Origin: JAYVIQ01 sp043770215
GTDB lineage: Bacteria > Bacteroidota > Bacteroidia > Cytophagales > JAAEPT01
Assembly (NCBI GenBank): GCA_043770215.1
Contig: JAYVIQ010000023.1
Coordinates: 1 to 15,368 of the forward strand
DNA length: 15,368 nucleotides
Reading direction: 5' to 3'
The position numbers and the translations under genes were made by a program. Below, in pieces: positions 1-6,563 of the stretch. Below the pieces are notes generated by a model. It ran no database searches and was not told the origin of the DNA. It worked only from the letters and a program-made list of their open reading frames with translations. Within the stretch, counting starts at the first letter, position 1; every line of letters starts with the position of its first letter.

Positions 1-1013
1 ATATTGTACCTATGACAGGAGAAAATAGAGTCTTTGTTCGTTTGGGGTTAGAAAAAGTAAATAAAAATCCCAGCTTGGGGCTAGCCATGTTAAAACAAAA
101 AGCTAGTTTTGATGGAGTCATGAATGTAAGAGGCCTTGTATTTGTTTTTGCACCTAGAATAAATGCTGCTGGCAGAATATATCATGCAAAAGCTGCCGTA
201 GAGTTACTCATAGCAGAAGATCAGGAGTATGCTAGGACACTAGCAGATAAAATAGATGTTTACAACCAAGAGCGTAGAGTATTAGACAAAGAGATTACAG
301 AAAGTGCCCTAGAGATTATAAGGAAAAGTGATTTTCTGATAAACAAAAAAACTACCGTTTTAGCAGACTCAAATTGGCATAAAGGCGTTGTAGGTATTGT
401 TGCTTCTAGATGTATAGAACAATACCACAGGCCAACCATTATTTTTAAAGAAACAGATGGGTACTTAACAGGCTCTGCTCGATCTGTTGGTAATTTTGAT
501 GTGCTAAAAGCCATAGAAAAATGCGATTATTTGCTGGATAAATATGGCGGTCATAAATTTGCCGCTGGGTTATCTTTGCCAGAAGCAAACTTCGATGCTT
601 TTTGCACTGAGTTTGAAAAACAGGTTGCAATAACTATAGACCCTTTAGATTTACAAGAAACTATTTCTATAGAACAAGAACTTGATCCTAACAGAATAAA
701 CTTTAATTTTTATCACTTAATTTCTCGTTTAGAGCCTTTTGGGCCTCAAAACATGCAACCAATTTTCATGACCAAAAATATAACTTTAAAATCTTTACCT
801 ATACTTTTAAAAAAAGAACATTTAAAATTTTCTATTGATAATAAACAAGGCCTTATTGATTGTATTGGGTTTGGGATGAAAGATGAATTTGCAGAAATAG
901 ACTATACAAAAGAAATAGACATTGCTTATACTATAGAAATTAATGAATATATGTCTACCAAAAAATTACAACTTATGCTAAAAGCCGTAAGGCAAAGCGA
1001 AAGCCATAGCTAG
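1..1013 (+). CDS. recJ: Single-stranded-DNA-specific exonuclease RecJ, 3' part
   Basis: This is the C-terminal part (about 336 residues) of RecJ, the 5'-to-3' single-strand DNA exonuclease of recombination and mismatch repair. The reading frame is open to the left edge (bases 3-11 read I-V-P before the first Met at 12), so the gene starts outside the window and the Met at 12 is internal. The catalytic DHH motifs are therefore not visible. Numbering from that Met, the end of the DHH domain is seen as APRINAAGR (47-55). The DHHA1 domain follows with HKGVVGIVASR (123-133), GSARS (154-158) and GGHKFAAG (179-186). The last 120 or so residues fit the RecJ OB-fold/C-terminal region. Whole RecJ proteins in this phylum are about 560-580 residues, so roughly 40% is missing to the left. 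The stop is TAG at 1011-1013. No break is seen in the visible part. Confidence 0.95.
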   Translation, partial: IVPMTGENRVFVRLGLEKVNKNPSLGLAMLKQKASFDGVMNVRGLVFVFAPRINAAGRIYHAKAAVELLIAEDQEYARTLADKIDVYNQERRVLDKEITESALEIIRKSDFLINKKTTVLADSNWHKGVVGIVASRCIEQYHRPTIIFKETDGYLTGSARSVGNFDVLKAIEKCDYLLDKYGGHKFAAGLSLPEANFDAFCTEFEKQVAITIDPLDLQETISIEQELDPNRINFNFYHLISRLEPFGPQNMQPIFMTKNITLKSLPILLKKEHLKFSIDNKQGLIDCIGFGMKDEFAEIDYTKEIDIAYTIEINEYMSTKKLQLMLKAVRQSESHS

Positions 1014-1142
1014 AATATAAGTAAATTTCAGTTTTTTTTTATTGATGGGTTTGCGTGCATTACAATTTCAAAATCATTGTGTGGTGTTTATAATAAATAT
1101 CTATAAATTAGTTTACAATTAATAAAACTTAAACCAATAGAT

Positions 1143-1505
1143 ATGTCTGAAAAAAGACCCTGCCAACAGTGTGGCGAATTGTTTTTTGGTAGGGTAGATA
1201 AAAAATTCTGCTCTGACTATTGCCGCACCATTTTTAATAATAACTTAAACAAAGATGCAACCAAAATTGTAAATAAAATAAATCATGTATTAAGAAAGAA
1301 TAGGCGTATTTTAGAACTTCTGAACACCAAAGGAAACACCAAAGTACATAGACTTAAGATGCAAGATGAAGGGTTTAATTTTGATTACTTTACAAATGTG
1401 TATGTAACAAAAACGAGTAAAAAGTACATCTTCGTTTATGACCAAGGATATTTGGCCATAGATGAAGATTACTACATTTTAGTACACAAAAAAGAATATA
1501 TTTAA
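1143..1505 (+). CDS. Small zinc-ribbon protein of unknown function
   Basis: A 120-residue protein with an N-terminal metal-binding module, Cys7-x2-Cys10 and Cys23-x3-Cys27, in the context CQQCGELFFGR...KFCSDYC. This treble-clef or ribbon-like finger followed by a RxxFNN segment is common in short conserved proteins of Bacteroidota; I recall the pattern but know no proven function. Residues 33-65 are basic and likely helical (N-K-I-N-H-V-L-R-K-N-R-R). The C-terminal half is rich in Tyr, Phe, Val and Lys and probably forms a beta structure. The ATG at 1143 gives the full zinc module and is the clear start. A 129-bp gap separates it from recJ and shows no recognisable promoter box. The next small membrane gene follows closely, so the two may be co-transcribed. 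A regulatory or nucleic-acid-binding role is only a guess from the finger and the basic helix. Confidence 0.75.
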   Translation: MSEKRPCQQCGELFFGRVDKKFCSDYCRTIFNNNLNKDATKIVNKINHVLRKNRRILELLNTKGNTKVHRLKMQDEGFNFDYFTNVYVTKTSKKYIFVYDQGYLAIDEDYYILVHKKEYI

Positions 1506-1531
1506 GTAGCTTGCAGGCAAAATACTATCAA

Positions 1532-1903
1532 ATGGCTGGAAGTAAAGAAGAAAAAAGAGAATTGGGGTTTTTATGGAAGATTATTTCTGTTTTTATGAGT
1601 GTATTGGCACTTATAGCCATTTTTAAACAACTTTTAGGAACTGAAAATGGACTTTTGTTTTCTATTACTTTTTCTGTTGTTGTAGTTCTAAGTTTGTCTT
1701 TAGTGTACGTTATTAAATTAAAACCCGCAGTAAATCAAGCCATAATTTTTATACTTAATTTATCTGTTTTTATGGCCTCTTTAGTGGCCTATATGTTTAA
1801 TTTGCCGTATAAAAATCTTTTAGGAGGTATAAGTATTCCTTTTGTTTTGGTATTAGTGGGTATGTGGATTTATACTGGATTTTTGAAGGAAGATATTAAG
1901 TAA
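1532..1903 (+). CDS. Small four-helix inner-membrane protein, unknown function
   Basis: About 123 residues from the ATG at 1532. The frame can also start at TTG 1511, five bases after the previous stop, which would add seven residues; ATG is preferred as the stronger codon. After a short charged start (GSKEEKRELG) there are four hydrophobic spans, beginning roughly FLWKIISVFMSVLALIAIF, LLFSITFSVVVVLSLSLVYV, AIIFILNLSVFMASLVAYMF and SIPFVLVLVGMWIYTGFL. There is no signal peptide, catalytic motif or metal-binding cluster. It lies tightly behind the zinc-ribbon gene and is convergent with the glycosyltransferase on the other strand, with under 20 bp between the two stops. I do not recognise a family. 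It is probably a genuine gene because its hydrophobic pattern is regular and it fills the space between neighbours. Confidence 0.6.
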   Translation: MAGSKEEKRELGFLWKIISVFMSVLALIAIFKQLLGTENGLLFSITFSVVVVLSLSLVYVIKLKPAVNQAIIFILNLSVFMASLVAYMFNLPYKNLLGGISIPFVLVLVGMWIYTGFLKEDIK

Positions 1904-1922
1904 CCCAAGTAATGTTAGATTT

Positions 1923-3002
1923 TTAATTGTATTTTCTTTCTTTCCAATCAAATGCTTTGAATTGTGAGGCAAAGCACATAAACATCACATACAAAGGGTA
2001 AGCAAAAAAAGAAAATATAAAGTGAATGTTCTTTTGACTAAAAAAGAGCCATTTAGATACAATTCTTGCCAATAAATATTCTGCAACAAAACGACAAAAA
2101 AGAAACAAAAAACCAAGTTTAAAGTCTAAAAAAAAAATTAGTATAGAGCTAAAGTGAACACTAAACACCATTCCAGAAAGCACTAAGTTATTTTTTAGTA
2201 AATTATATTTTAATTTACTAGCCCATCTTATCCTTTGATTTAGCATTTGATTGCCTGTTGCTAAAGCCTTTGTATAAACAAATGACTCTCTGTTTTTACA
2301 AAAGTTTAAGACAAACCCTTTTTTGAAAAGCTTTTGCATCAGTAGTTCATCATCTCCAGAAGGTGTTAGCTCTATACCCTCAAACCCATTTACAGCACAG
2401 AAAGCCTCTCTTTTTAAAATAATATTTGCACCATTACATGATGTAGGTAACTTTTTAGCTATACCCAAGGCGCTCAGGGCTACTAAATATGCGCTTTCTA
2501 ATTCTTGGAAACGCTCTATCCAACTAGAAGAAGAAACCACTTTTATAGCTCCAGCCTGCCAATCTGAATCGGAATTTTCTAAAGATGCGACCATACTAGA
2601 AATCCAGTTTTTATTCATCCAGCAATCTGCGTCTGAAAAAAGAAGAAGCTCAGATTTAGATAAGTTAACTCCATATTCTAATGCGCTTTTCTTTCCATTT
2701 TTCCCCTCTGGCAGACTTAGAATGTGCAATCTTTCATCTTTTAGGTCAGCTATCTCGTCTAAAAAACAATCATTGCTATGGTCATTGATAAGAAAAACAT
2801 TAAAATTTTGATACTCTTGTTGTAATAAACTGTTTATAAGTATGTTAATGTTTTCTTTTTCGTTTCTAAATGCAATAACAACAGCAACCTTTGGCTGATA
2901 TTTAATCGGTTTACAAGGGGTAGATTTAGAAATGTTCTTGCCAACCAAAAAGAGCAAAATCATATATAAGACTAAGATGATAAAAATGATTATTTGCGCC
3001 AT
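1923..3002 (-). CDS. Membrane-bound family 2 glycosyltransferase
   Basis: A 359-residue processive-type GT2 enzyme. An N-terminal membrane helix (residues about 3-21) precedes the GT-A domain, which shows PKVAVVIAFRNE (37-48), the nucleotide-binding Asp74 in IND, the DAD metal-binding motif (124-126), the GDDE acceptor/base motif (216-219) and the QRIRW product-binding motif (256-260). A C-terminal block of membrane segments (from about 275) follows, as in polysaccharide-synthase-type GT2 enzymes. It likely transfers a sugar from a nucleotide donor to a lipid-linked or growing glycan at the inner membrane; sugar and acceptor cannot be read from the sequence. Its ATG at 3002 lies 13 bases inside the end of the upstream flippase-like gene, so the two are translationally coupled. 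All catalytic residues are present. It is shorter than cellulose or PNAG synthases, closer to single-transfer enzymes. Confidence 0.92.
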   Translation of the reverse strand: MAQIIIFIILVLYMILLFLVGKNISKSTPCKPIKYQPKVAVVIAFRNEKENINILINSLLQQEYQNFNVFLINDHSNDCFLDEIADLKDERLHILSLPEGKNGKKSALEYGVNLSKSELLLFSDADCWMNKNWISSMVASLENSDSDWQAGAIKVVSSSSWIERFQELESAYLVALSALGIAKKLPTSCNGANIILKREAFCAVNGFEGIELTPSGDDELLMQKLFKKGFVLNFCKNRESFVYTKALATGNQMLNQRIRWASKLKYNLLKNNLVLSGMVFSVHFSSILIFFLDFKLGFLFLFCRFVAEYLLARIVSKWLFFSQKNIHFIFSFFAYPLYVMFMCFASQFKAFDWKERKYN

Positions 3003-3898
3003 AATACTATTCCTCCTACTAAGCTAGGGATAAAAATATTGATAATCCAAATAAACATACCTGCTGTAAGTGCAGTACTAAAATGCACACCAACCAAGCC
3101 CAAAAAAAACACGCTGCTTAGCTCTCGTACACCCAAATCAGTCAAGAAATTTATACTTGGCACTATAGATTTGGTCAGGTAAATTAGCAATACATAAGGA
3201 AGTAAAGCAAGTATAGGTGTGTTGTAGTCTATTAGTTGTACTATTAGGATGAATTGGAAAGTAAATATAAAATGCCGGAACAGGCTCCAAAACAAAAGAA
3301 GTCCAAATGTTTTCTTAGAATAACTATTGATACTAGAAAGGAATGAGCGTATAAAACGTGTCTTTTTAGACAGGAAAAGAGTAATTTTTTTTCTGTAATA
3401 AATTAATACAAAAAGCAATAAAAAAAAACTTAGGCTGCTTACAAAAAGAATTTCCAATTCTATATAAATATCTGTGTTCTTGTAAATAAATGGTAGGCTA
3501 AAAATTCCAAGAAGTACACTTATAAAGGTTTGTGCAAGTCCACTTACTAGCAAAGCTCCTGTAAGCGCAGCTTTGTCTTTGGCAGGGGTAGAAAACAAGC
3601 GACCAAGAAAATCTCCAATTACTCTAGGGGTGAATAAGCTAGAAAATAATCCAACAAGTACGCTTCTAATCGCTTGATAATATGTAATTTGTATAATATT
3701 CTGTGTGGCAATTTTCCATTTTATGCCCTCAGTACCCCAATTTAAAACCATAAGAAATAAGATTACGTAAAAAATTGGATCATTATAACTGTATAAAAGT
3801 GCTCCAAAAGCAGTATTAAATTGATTAAAAAAAAGTGGGTTTAAATACCATAATAGAATAAATGCACCCAAAGTGAGTATACAAAGCACAAAACGCAT
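2990..3898 (-). CDS. UPF0104/COG0392-type flippase-like membrane protein
   Basis: A 302-residue polytopic membrane protein of the lysylphosphatidylglycerol-synthase transmembrane family (COG0392/UPF0104; AglD and MprF N-domain relatives). These proteins have about seven helices and are thought to handle or flip lipids or lipid-linked intermediates. Family-like signatures are LFTPRVIGDFLGR (88-100) and SIVPSINFLTDLGVRE (244-259), the latter matching the S-x-P-(x)n-D-x-G-x-R-E pattern. I chose the ATG at 3898, where the first helix begins (RFVLCILTLGAFILLW). The frame stays open to 4090, but that would overlap ruvC deeply and add a non-family segment. A TTG near 3932 is a possible alternative. 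It is first in a two-gene unit with the overlapping glycosyltransferase, which suggests that the two act on the same lipid-linked glycan. The substrate is unknown. Confidence 0.85.
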   Translation of the reverse strand: MRFVLCILTLGAFILLWYLNPLFFNQFNTAFGALLYSYNDPIFYVILFLMVLNWGTEGIKWKIATQNIIQITYYQAIRSVLVGLFSSLFTPRVIGDFLGRLFSTPAKDKAALTGALLVSGLAQTFISVLLGIFSLPFIYKNTDIYIELEILFVSSLSFFLLLFVLIYYRKKITLFLSKKTRFIRSFLSSINSYSKKTFGLLLFWSLFRHFIFTFQFILIVQLIDYNTPILALLPYVLLIYLTKSIVPSINFLTDLGVRELSSVFFLGLVGVHFSTALTAGMFIWIINIFIPSLVGGIVLWRK

Positions 3899-3947
3899 GG
3901 GTCTATAATATTTCTTATGTAACTTGAGTTCCAATTTGATGCAAGTA

Positions 3948-4505
3948 ATGACTAAATTAACAAAGAGCAAAATAATTTTAGGAATTGATCCAGGCACAAG
4001 TATAATGGGGTACGGATTGATAGAAGTTTTTTCTAAAACAGAGATGAAATTATTGCAATATGGTGTAATAAACCTAAGTAAGTATGACAACCATCCTATA
4101 AAACTAAAAAAGATTTTTGAAAGGGTACTATCTCTTATAGATGATTATCATCCAGACGAAATGGCATTAGAAGCCCCTTTTTTCGGTAAAAATGTTCAGT
4201 CTATGTTAAAACTTGGTAGAGCACAAGGTGCGGCTATGGCAGCTGGACTTTATAGAGACATACCCATTACAGAATATGCACCAAGAAAAGTAAAACAATC
4301 TGTTACAGGAAAGGGTACGTCTAGCAAAGAAGATGTAGCCGCCATGATTGTACGTATGCTTAAAATTGTAGAAGCTCCAAAATTATTAGATGCAACAGAT
4401 GCGCTTGGGGTAGCTATTTGCCATCATTTTCAAGATGGTGTTGTTGCAAGCAAGGGAGGGAGCTGGAAAACATTTGTAAGCCAAAATATTGAACGGATAA
4501 AGTAA
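3948..4505 (+). CDS. ruvC: Holliday junction resolvase RuvC
   Basis: RuvC cuts Holliday junctions symmetrically, working with RuvAB in recombination. With the ATG at 3948 the protein is 185 residues, normal for the family. The RNase H-like active site is complete: Asp14 in GIDPGTSIMGYG, Glu75 in LEAPFFGKNVQS, and Asp148/Asp151 in LDATDALGVAICHH, corresponding to E. coli Asp7, Glu66, Asp138 and Asp141. The segment VTGKGTSSKEDVAAMI (about 119-134) is the usual conserved DNA-binding and substrate loop. Other in-frame starts are ATG 3939 and TTG 3924. 3948 leaves the normal short lead before the first catalytic Asp and keeps 49 bp to the divergent flippase-like gene. No ruvA or ruvB is present here, which is usual for Bacteroidota. 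Confidence 0.97.
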   Translation: MTKLTKSKIILGIDPGTSIMGYGLIEVFSKTEMKLLQYGVINLSKYDNHPIKLKKIFERVLSLIDDYHPDEMALEAPFFGKNVQSMLKLGRAQGAAMAAGLYRDIPITEYAPRKVKQSVTGKGTSSKEDVAAMIVRMLKIVEAPKLLDATDALGVAICHHFQDGVVASKGGSWKTFVSQNIERIK

Positions 4506-4513
4506 TTTTGATT

Positions 4514-4708
4514 ATGGGGATAAAACTAGCATTTAAATCTTTGATACTTTGCATTGAAGATGAGCTAAACTCTTTTGTATCTTTTTGTTCAGAACAAACC
4601 TACTTACAGAATGCTTTTTCGCTCAAATCTAGGAAGGTGTCAAACAATATATTTTTTATAAAACAGTGGCTAGTTAGAGCTCTGAAATGTGATAAAGACG
4701 ATGTATAA
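4514..4708 (+). CDS. Possible small protein downstream of ruvC (doubtful)
   Basis: A 64-residue open frame from ATG 4514 (or 66 from TTG 4508, two bases after the ruvC stop). The product would be MGIKLAFKSLILCIEDELNS..., with a hydrophobic start, three cysteines and a charged C-terminus (KCDKDDV). I recognise no family. In its favour are the very short distance to ruvC and same-strand order. Against it are the short length, ordinary amino-acid composition for translated AT-rich DNA, and position at the edge of a stretch that looks non-coding or decayed. Treat it as a hypothesis only. Confidence 0.2.
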   Translation: MGIKLAFKSLILCIEDELNSFVSFCSEQTYLQNAFSLKSRKVSNNIFFIKQWLVRALKCDKDDV

Positions 4709-5108
4709 AATACAATCCATTTCACATTACAAAATCAGTTTATTAAAGATTATTCATGGTATTTACAAAAAAAGTAAGTTGCTATACTCTTAAAGTACCA
4801 GAACTTACAAAAGTTATAAAAATACCCATATAGGCTACACATTTGGGGAGTCAAAACATGATGAAAAGCATCAAATTAGGTCGATTGATTGCTGAATGTT
4901 ACTTTATTCTATTTTACAACCGAATAAAAAACGCATACAAAAAAAAATGTAAAAGAAAGATACCAATGCATTGCAGAAACGTTTCCAATTAGTCACCAAT
5001 GAGTACTAAAATATATGATTTCTAGTTATTTAGGTATATTGCCAGTACATTTAAGTGGAATAAAAAAAATCATAAGCATTTGTTAATATCTTTATCTTTA
5101 GAAAGCTT
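4709..5108. other. Gene-less stretch with decayed-looking frame and a hairpin
   Basis: No convincing gene is seen over about 400 bp. One + strand frame (4756 to about 5121) is broken only by TAG codons at 4831, 4990 and 5023 before a TAA at 5119. Within it a 44-codon frame starts at ATG 4858, eight bases after GGGGAG, and gives a basic peptide (MMKSIKLGRLIAECYFILFY then a Lys-rich stretch). This could be a small gene or a gene remnant; no homology is recognised. A nested hairpin lies at 4774-4808: GTAAGTT pairs with AACTTAC around an inner TACT/AGTA pair. Neither arm is followed by a T-run, so it is not a standard terminator. The right end holds the promoter candidate of the next gene. Confidence 0.4.
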
Positions 5109-5116
5109 TATTTTTG
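5109..5116 (+). promoter_or_regulatory. Candidate Bacteroidota -7 promoter box (TATTTTTG)
   Basis: TATTTTTG matches the Bacteroidota TAnnTTTG -7 consensus. A TTTG lies upstream at 5079-5082, but the 26-bp gap is longer than the usual roughly 17-23, so the -33 element is uncertain. The box overlaps TTG 5114, which makes that TTG an unlikely translation start and supports ATG 5132 for the following gene, with a short leader. Confidence 0.33.
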
Positions 5117-5131
5117 GGTAAAAAAACGACT

Positions 5132-5935
5132 ATGTATTTTCTTGAAACCCTTAGACTTAAAAACGATGTCCTGTATTACTTTGGATGGATGTGCTTTTTG
5201 GCCGCTTTTTTATTTTTTATTTTATGCATCCTGAGTCCTATTCAAGTAAAAGGGACAAATGCTTGGTTTAAACCTATAAAATTTTCTCTTTCGACAGGCC
5301 TATTTTGTTGGTCTATGGCTTGGTATATGTTATATTTAAAAGCTCCTTTGGCCATTTCGTATTATAGTTTTGGGGTTTCTTTTTTACTAGGACTAGAAAT
5401 ACTTTACATAGCTATTCAAGCTGGAAGAGGACAAATGTCTCATTTCAATATTTCCAGTTCTTTTTATAGTTTAATGTACTCACTTATGGGTATTGCAGCT
5501 ACTGCGGTTACGCTTTGGACTTTATATATAGGCATCTTGTTTTTTACAGACAAAAGTATAGAATTGCCACCCTATTATTTATGGTCTATACGTTCAGGGA
5601 TTTTTATTTTTGTACTCTTTGCTTTAGAGGGGTTTGTTATGGGGGGCAAACTTTCTCATAGTGTTGGTGGATCAGATGGTGGGCTTGGCCTTCCTTTTTT
5701 GAATTGGAGCATATTTCATGGAGACCCTAGAGTAGCACACTTTACAGGCATGCATGCTTTGCAAGTTATACCCTTGCTTTCTTTTTATGTATTTAGGAGT
5801 AGATTTGCAACAACTGCGCTAGTCTTTTTATATACTCTGTTAGCTATTCTTACACTATTACAGGCTTTAAATGGCAAGCCTCTGGTTAAAAAATCTATTG
5901 ATCTTAACAAAGATTCTAATTTTATTAAGTCATAA
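5132..5935 (+). CDS. Conserved uncharacterised multi-pass membrane protein
   Basis: A 267-residue protein with about seven membrane helices and no signal peptide. Distinctive blocks sit at helix ends: GTNAWFKPIKF (41-51), an acidic E90 in a helix, QAGRGQMSHFN (96-106), and GDPRVAHFTGMHALQ (197-211). I recall the combination N-x-W-x-KP-x-KF, Q-A-x-RG-x-x-SH-x-N and GD-x-R-x-x-HF-x-G-x-HALQ from uncharacterised membrane proteins in Bacteroidota and Proteobacteria, but know of no assigned function. The conserved His, Asp, Arg and Glu near the membrane faces suggest a binding or redox/ion role (inference). ATG 5132 is preferred to TTG 5114, which lies in a likely promoter box. The gene stands alone, convergent with gmhA. 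The conservation of polar motifs argues against a generic transporter helix bundle. Confidence 0.85.
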   Translation: MYFLETLRLKNDVLYYFGWMCFLAAFLFFILCILSPIQVKGTNAWFKPIKFSLSTGLFCWSMAWYMLYLKAPLAISYYSFGVSFLLGLEILYIAIQAGRGQMSHFNISSSFYSLMYSLMGIAATAVTLWTLYIGILFFTDKSIELPPYYLWSIRSGIFIFVLFALEGFVMGGKLSHSVGGSDGGLGLPFLNWSIFHGDPRVAHFTGMHALQVIPLLSFYVFRSRFATTALVFLYTLLAILTLLQALNGKPLVKKSIDLNKDSNFIKS

Positions 5936-5948
5936 AAAGAAGCTGTTT

Positions 5949-5965
5949 TTTGGTACTAGACCAAA
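5949..5965. other. Weak hairpin between convergent genes
   Basis: TTTGGT and ACCAAA form a 6-bp stem with a 5-base loop in the 40-bp gap between the stops of the membrane protein gene and gmhA. It may help both transcripts to end. A T-run precedes rather than follows the stem on +, and there is none after it on -, so it is not a canonical intrinsic terminator. Confidence 0.25.
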
Positions 5966-5975
5966 CTACACAAAT

Positions 5976-6563
5976 TTATTTACCAAACACTTTTTGCTCT
6001 ATCAGTAGCACCAATATATGAATTATCTTGATGTGTATCTCTTGAATTCTATCGCTAAATCCATGGTGATTTACACGTAATTCTATGTCACAAAACTGGG
6101 CTAATTTCCCTCCGTCTTTGCCGGTAAGACCTATCACAAAAATGCCATTTTTCTGTGCAAATTCAGCAGCAAGCAATACATTTTCTGAGTTTCCGCTTGT
6201 GCTAATAGCTAAGAATACATCTCCTTTTTTTCCTAATGCTTTTAGGTGTCTATAAAAAACTTGGTTAAAACCAAAATCGTTGGCTACACACGTCATAAAA
6301 GAACTGTCAGCATTTAGTGCAATGGCCGGCAAAGGCTCACGGTCTTCTCTAAATCTGCCTGTAAGTTCTTCGCAAAAGTGCATGGCATCGCAGCTTGAAC
6401 CTCCATTGCCACAAGCCAAGACTTTGTTGCCCTCTAAAAAACAGTCTGCTAAAAGTGTAGCTGCTTTTTCTATGTTTAAGATATTCGTAGGGTTTGAAAC
6501 AAAAGCATGTAATACGGCTTGTGCTTCGCTTAATTCTTTTTCTATTAATTCTTTCATACACAT
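5976..6563 (-). CDS. gmhA: Phosphoheptose isomerase GmhA
   Basis: A 195-residue SIS-domain enzyme converting sedoheptulose 7-phosphate to D-glycero-D-manno-heptose 7-phosphate, the first step to ADP- or GDP-linked heptose for surface glycans. Family blocks are ACGNGGSSCDAMHFCEELTGR (50-70), NDFGFNQVF (95-103), ISTSGNSENV (120-129), LTGKDGGKL (146-154) and DRIQEIHIKIIHIL (171-184). The metal/catalytic set His62, Glu66, Gln174 and His182 lines up with E. coli His61, Glu65, Gln172 and His180, which separates GmhA from other SIS proteins such as DiaA. Length matches the family (about 192). The ATG at 6563 follows the stop of the ABC exporter gene with no gap (TAA-ATG), so translation is probably coupled; a second ATG two codons on is possible. 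The heptose kinase/adenylyltransferase and phosphatase genes are not in this window. Confidence 0.94.
   Translation of the reverse strand: MCMKELIEKELSEAQAVLHAFVSNPTNILNIEKAATLLADCFLEGNKVLACGNGGSSCDAMHFCEELTGRFREDREPLPAIALNADSSFMTCVANDFGFNQVFYRHLKALGKKGDVFLAISTSGNSENVLLAAEFAQKNGIFVIGLTGKDGGKLAQFCDIELRVNHHGFSDRIQEIHIKIIHILVLLIEQKVFGK

Noticed and set aside
1014..1142. Promoter or regulatory RNA between recJ and the zinc-ribbon gene
   Set aside because: No TAnnTTTG box, strong hairpin or known motif could be found in these 129 bases.
2323..2811. 162-codon + strand frame opposite the glycosyltransferase
   Set aside because: It is antisense to a gene with complete GT2 motifs; its Ser-rich translation has no family pattern.
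3899..4090. N-terminal extension of the flippase-like reading frame across ruvC
   Set aside because: It would overlap ruvC on the other strand by over 140 bases, and the first family-like helix begins at the ATG at 3898.
4810..4818. AAAAGTTAT also present after the nested hairpin, like the MITE flanking repeat
   Set aside because: A nine-base AT-rich word recurs easily by chance, and no inverted repeat ends lie next to it, so it is not evidence for a second insertion.
5949..5965. Intrinsic terminator between the convergent genes
   Set aside because: The stem is short and AT-rich and is not followed by a T-run on either strand.
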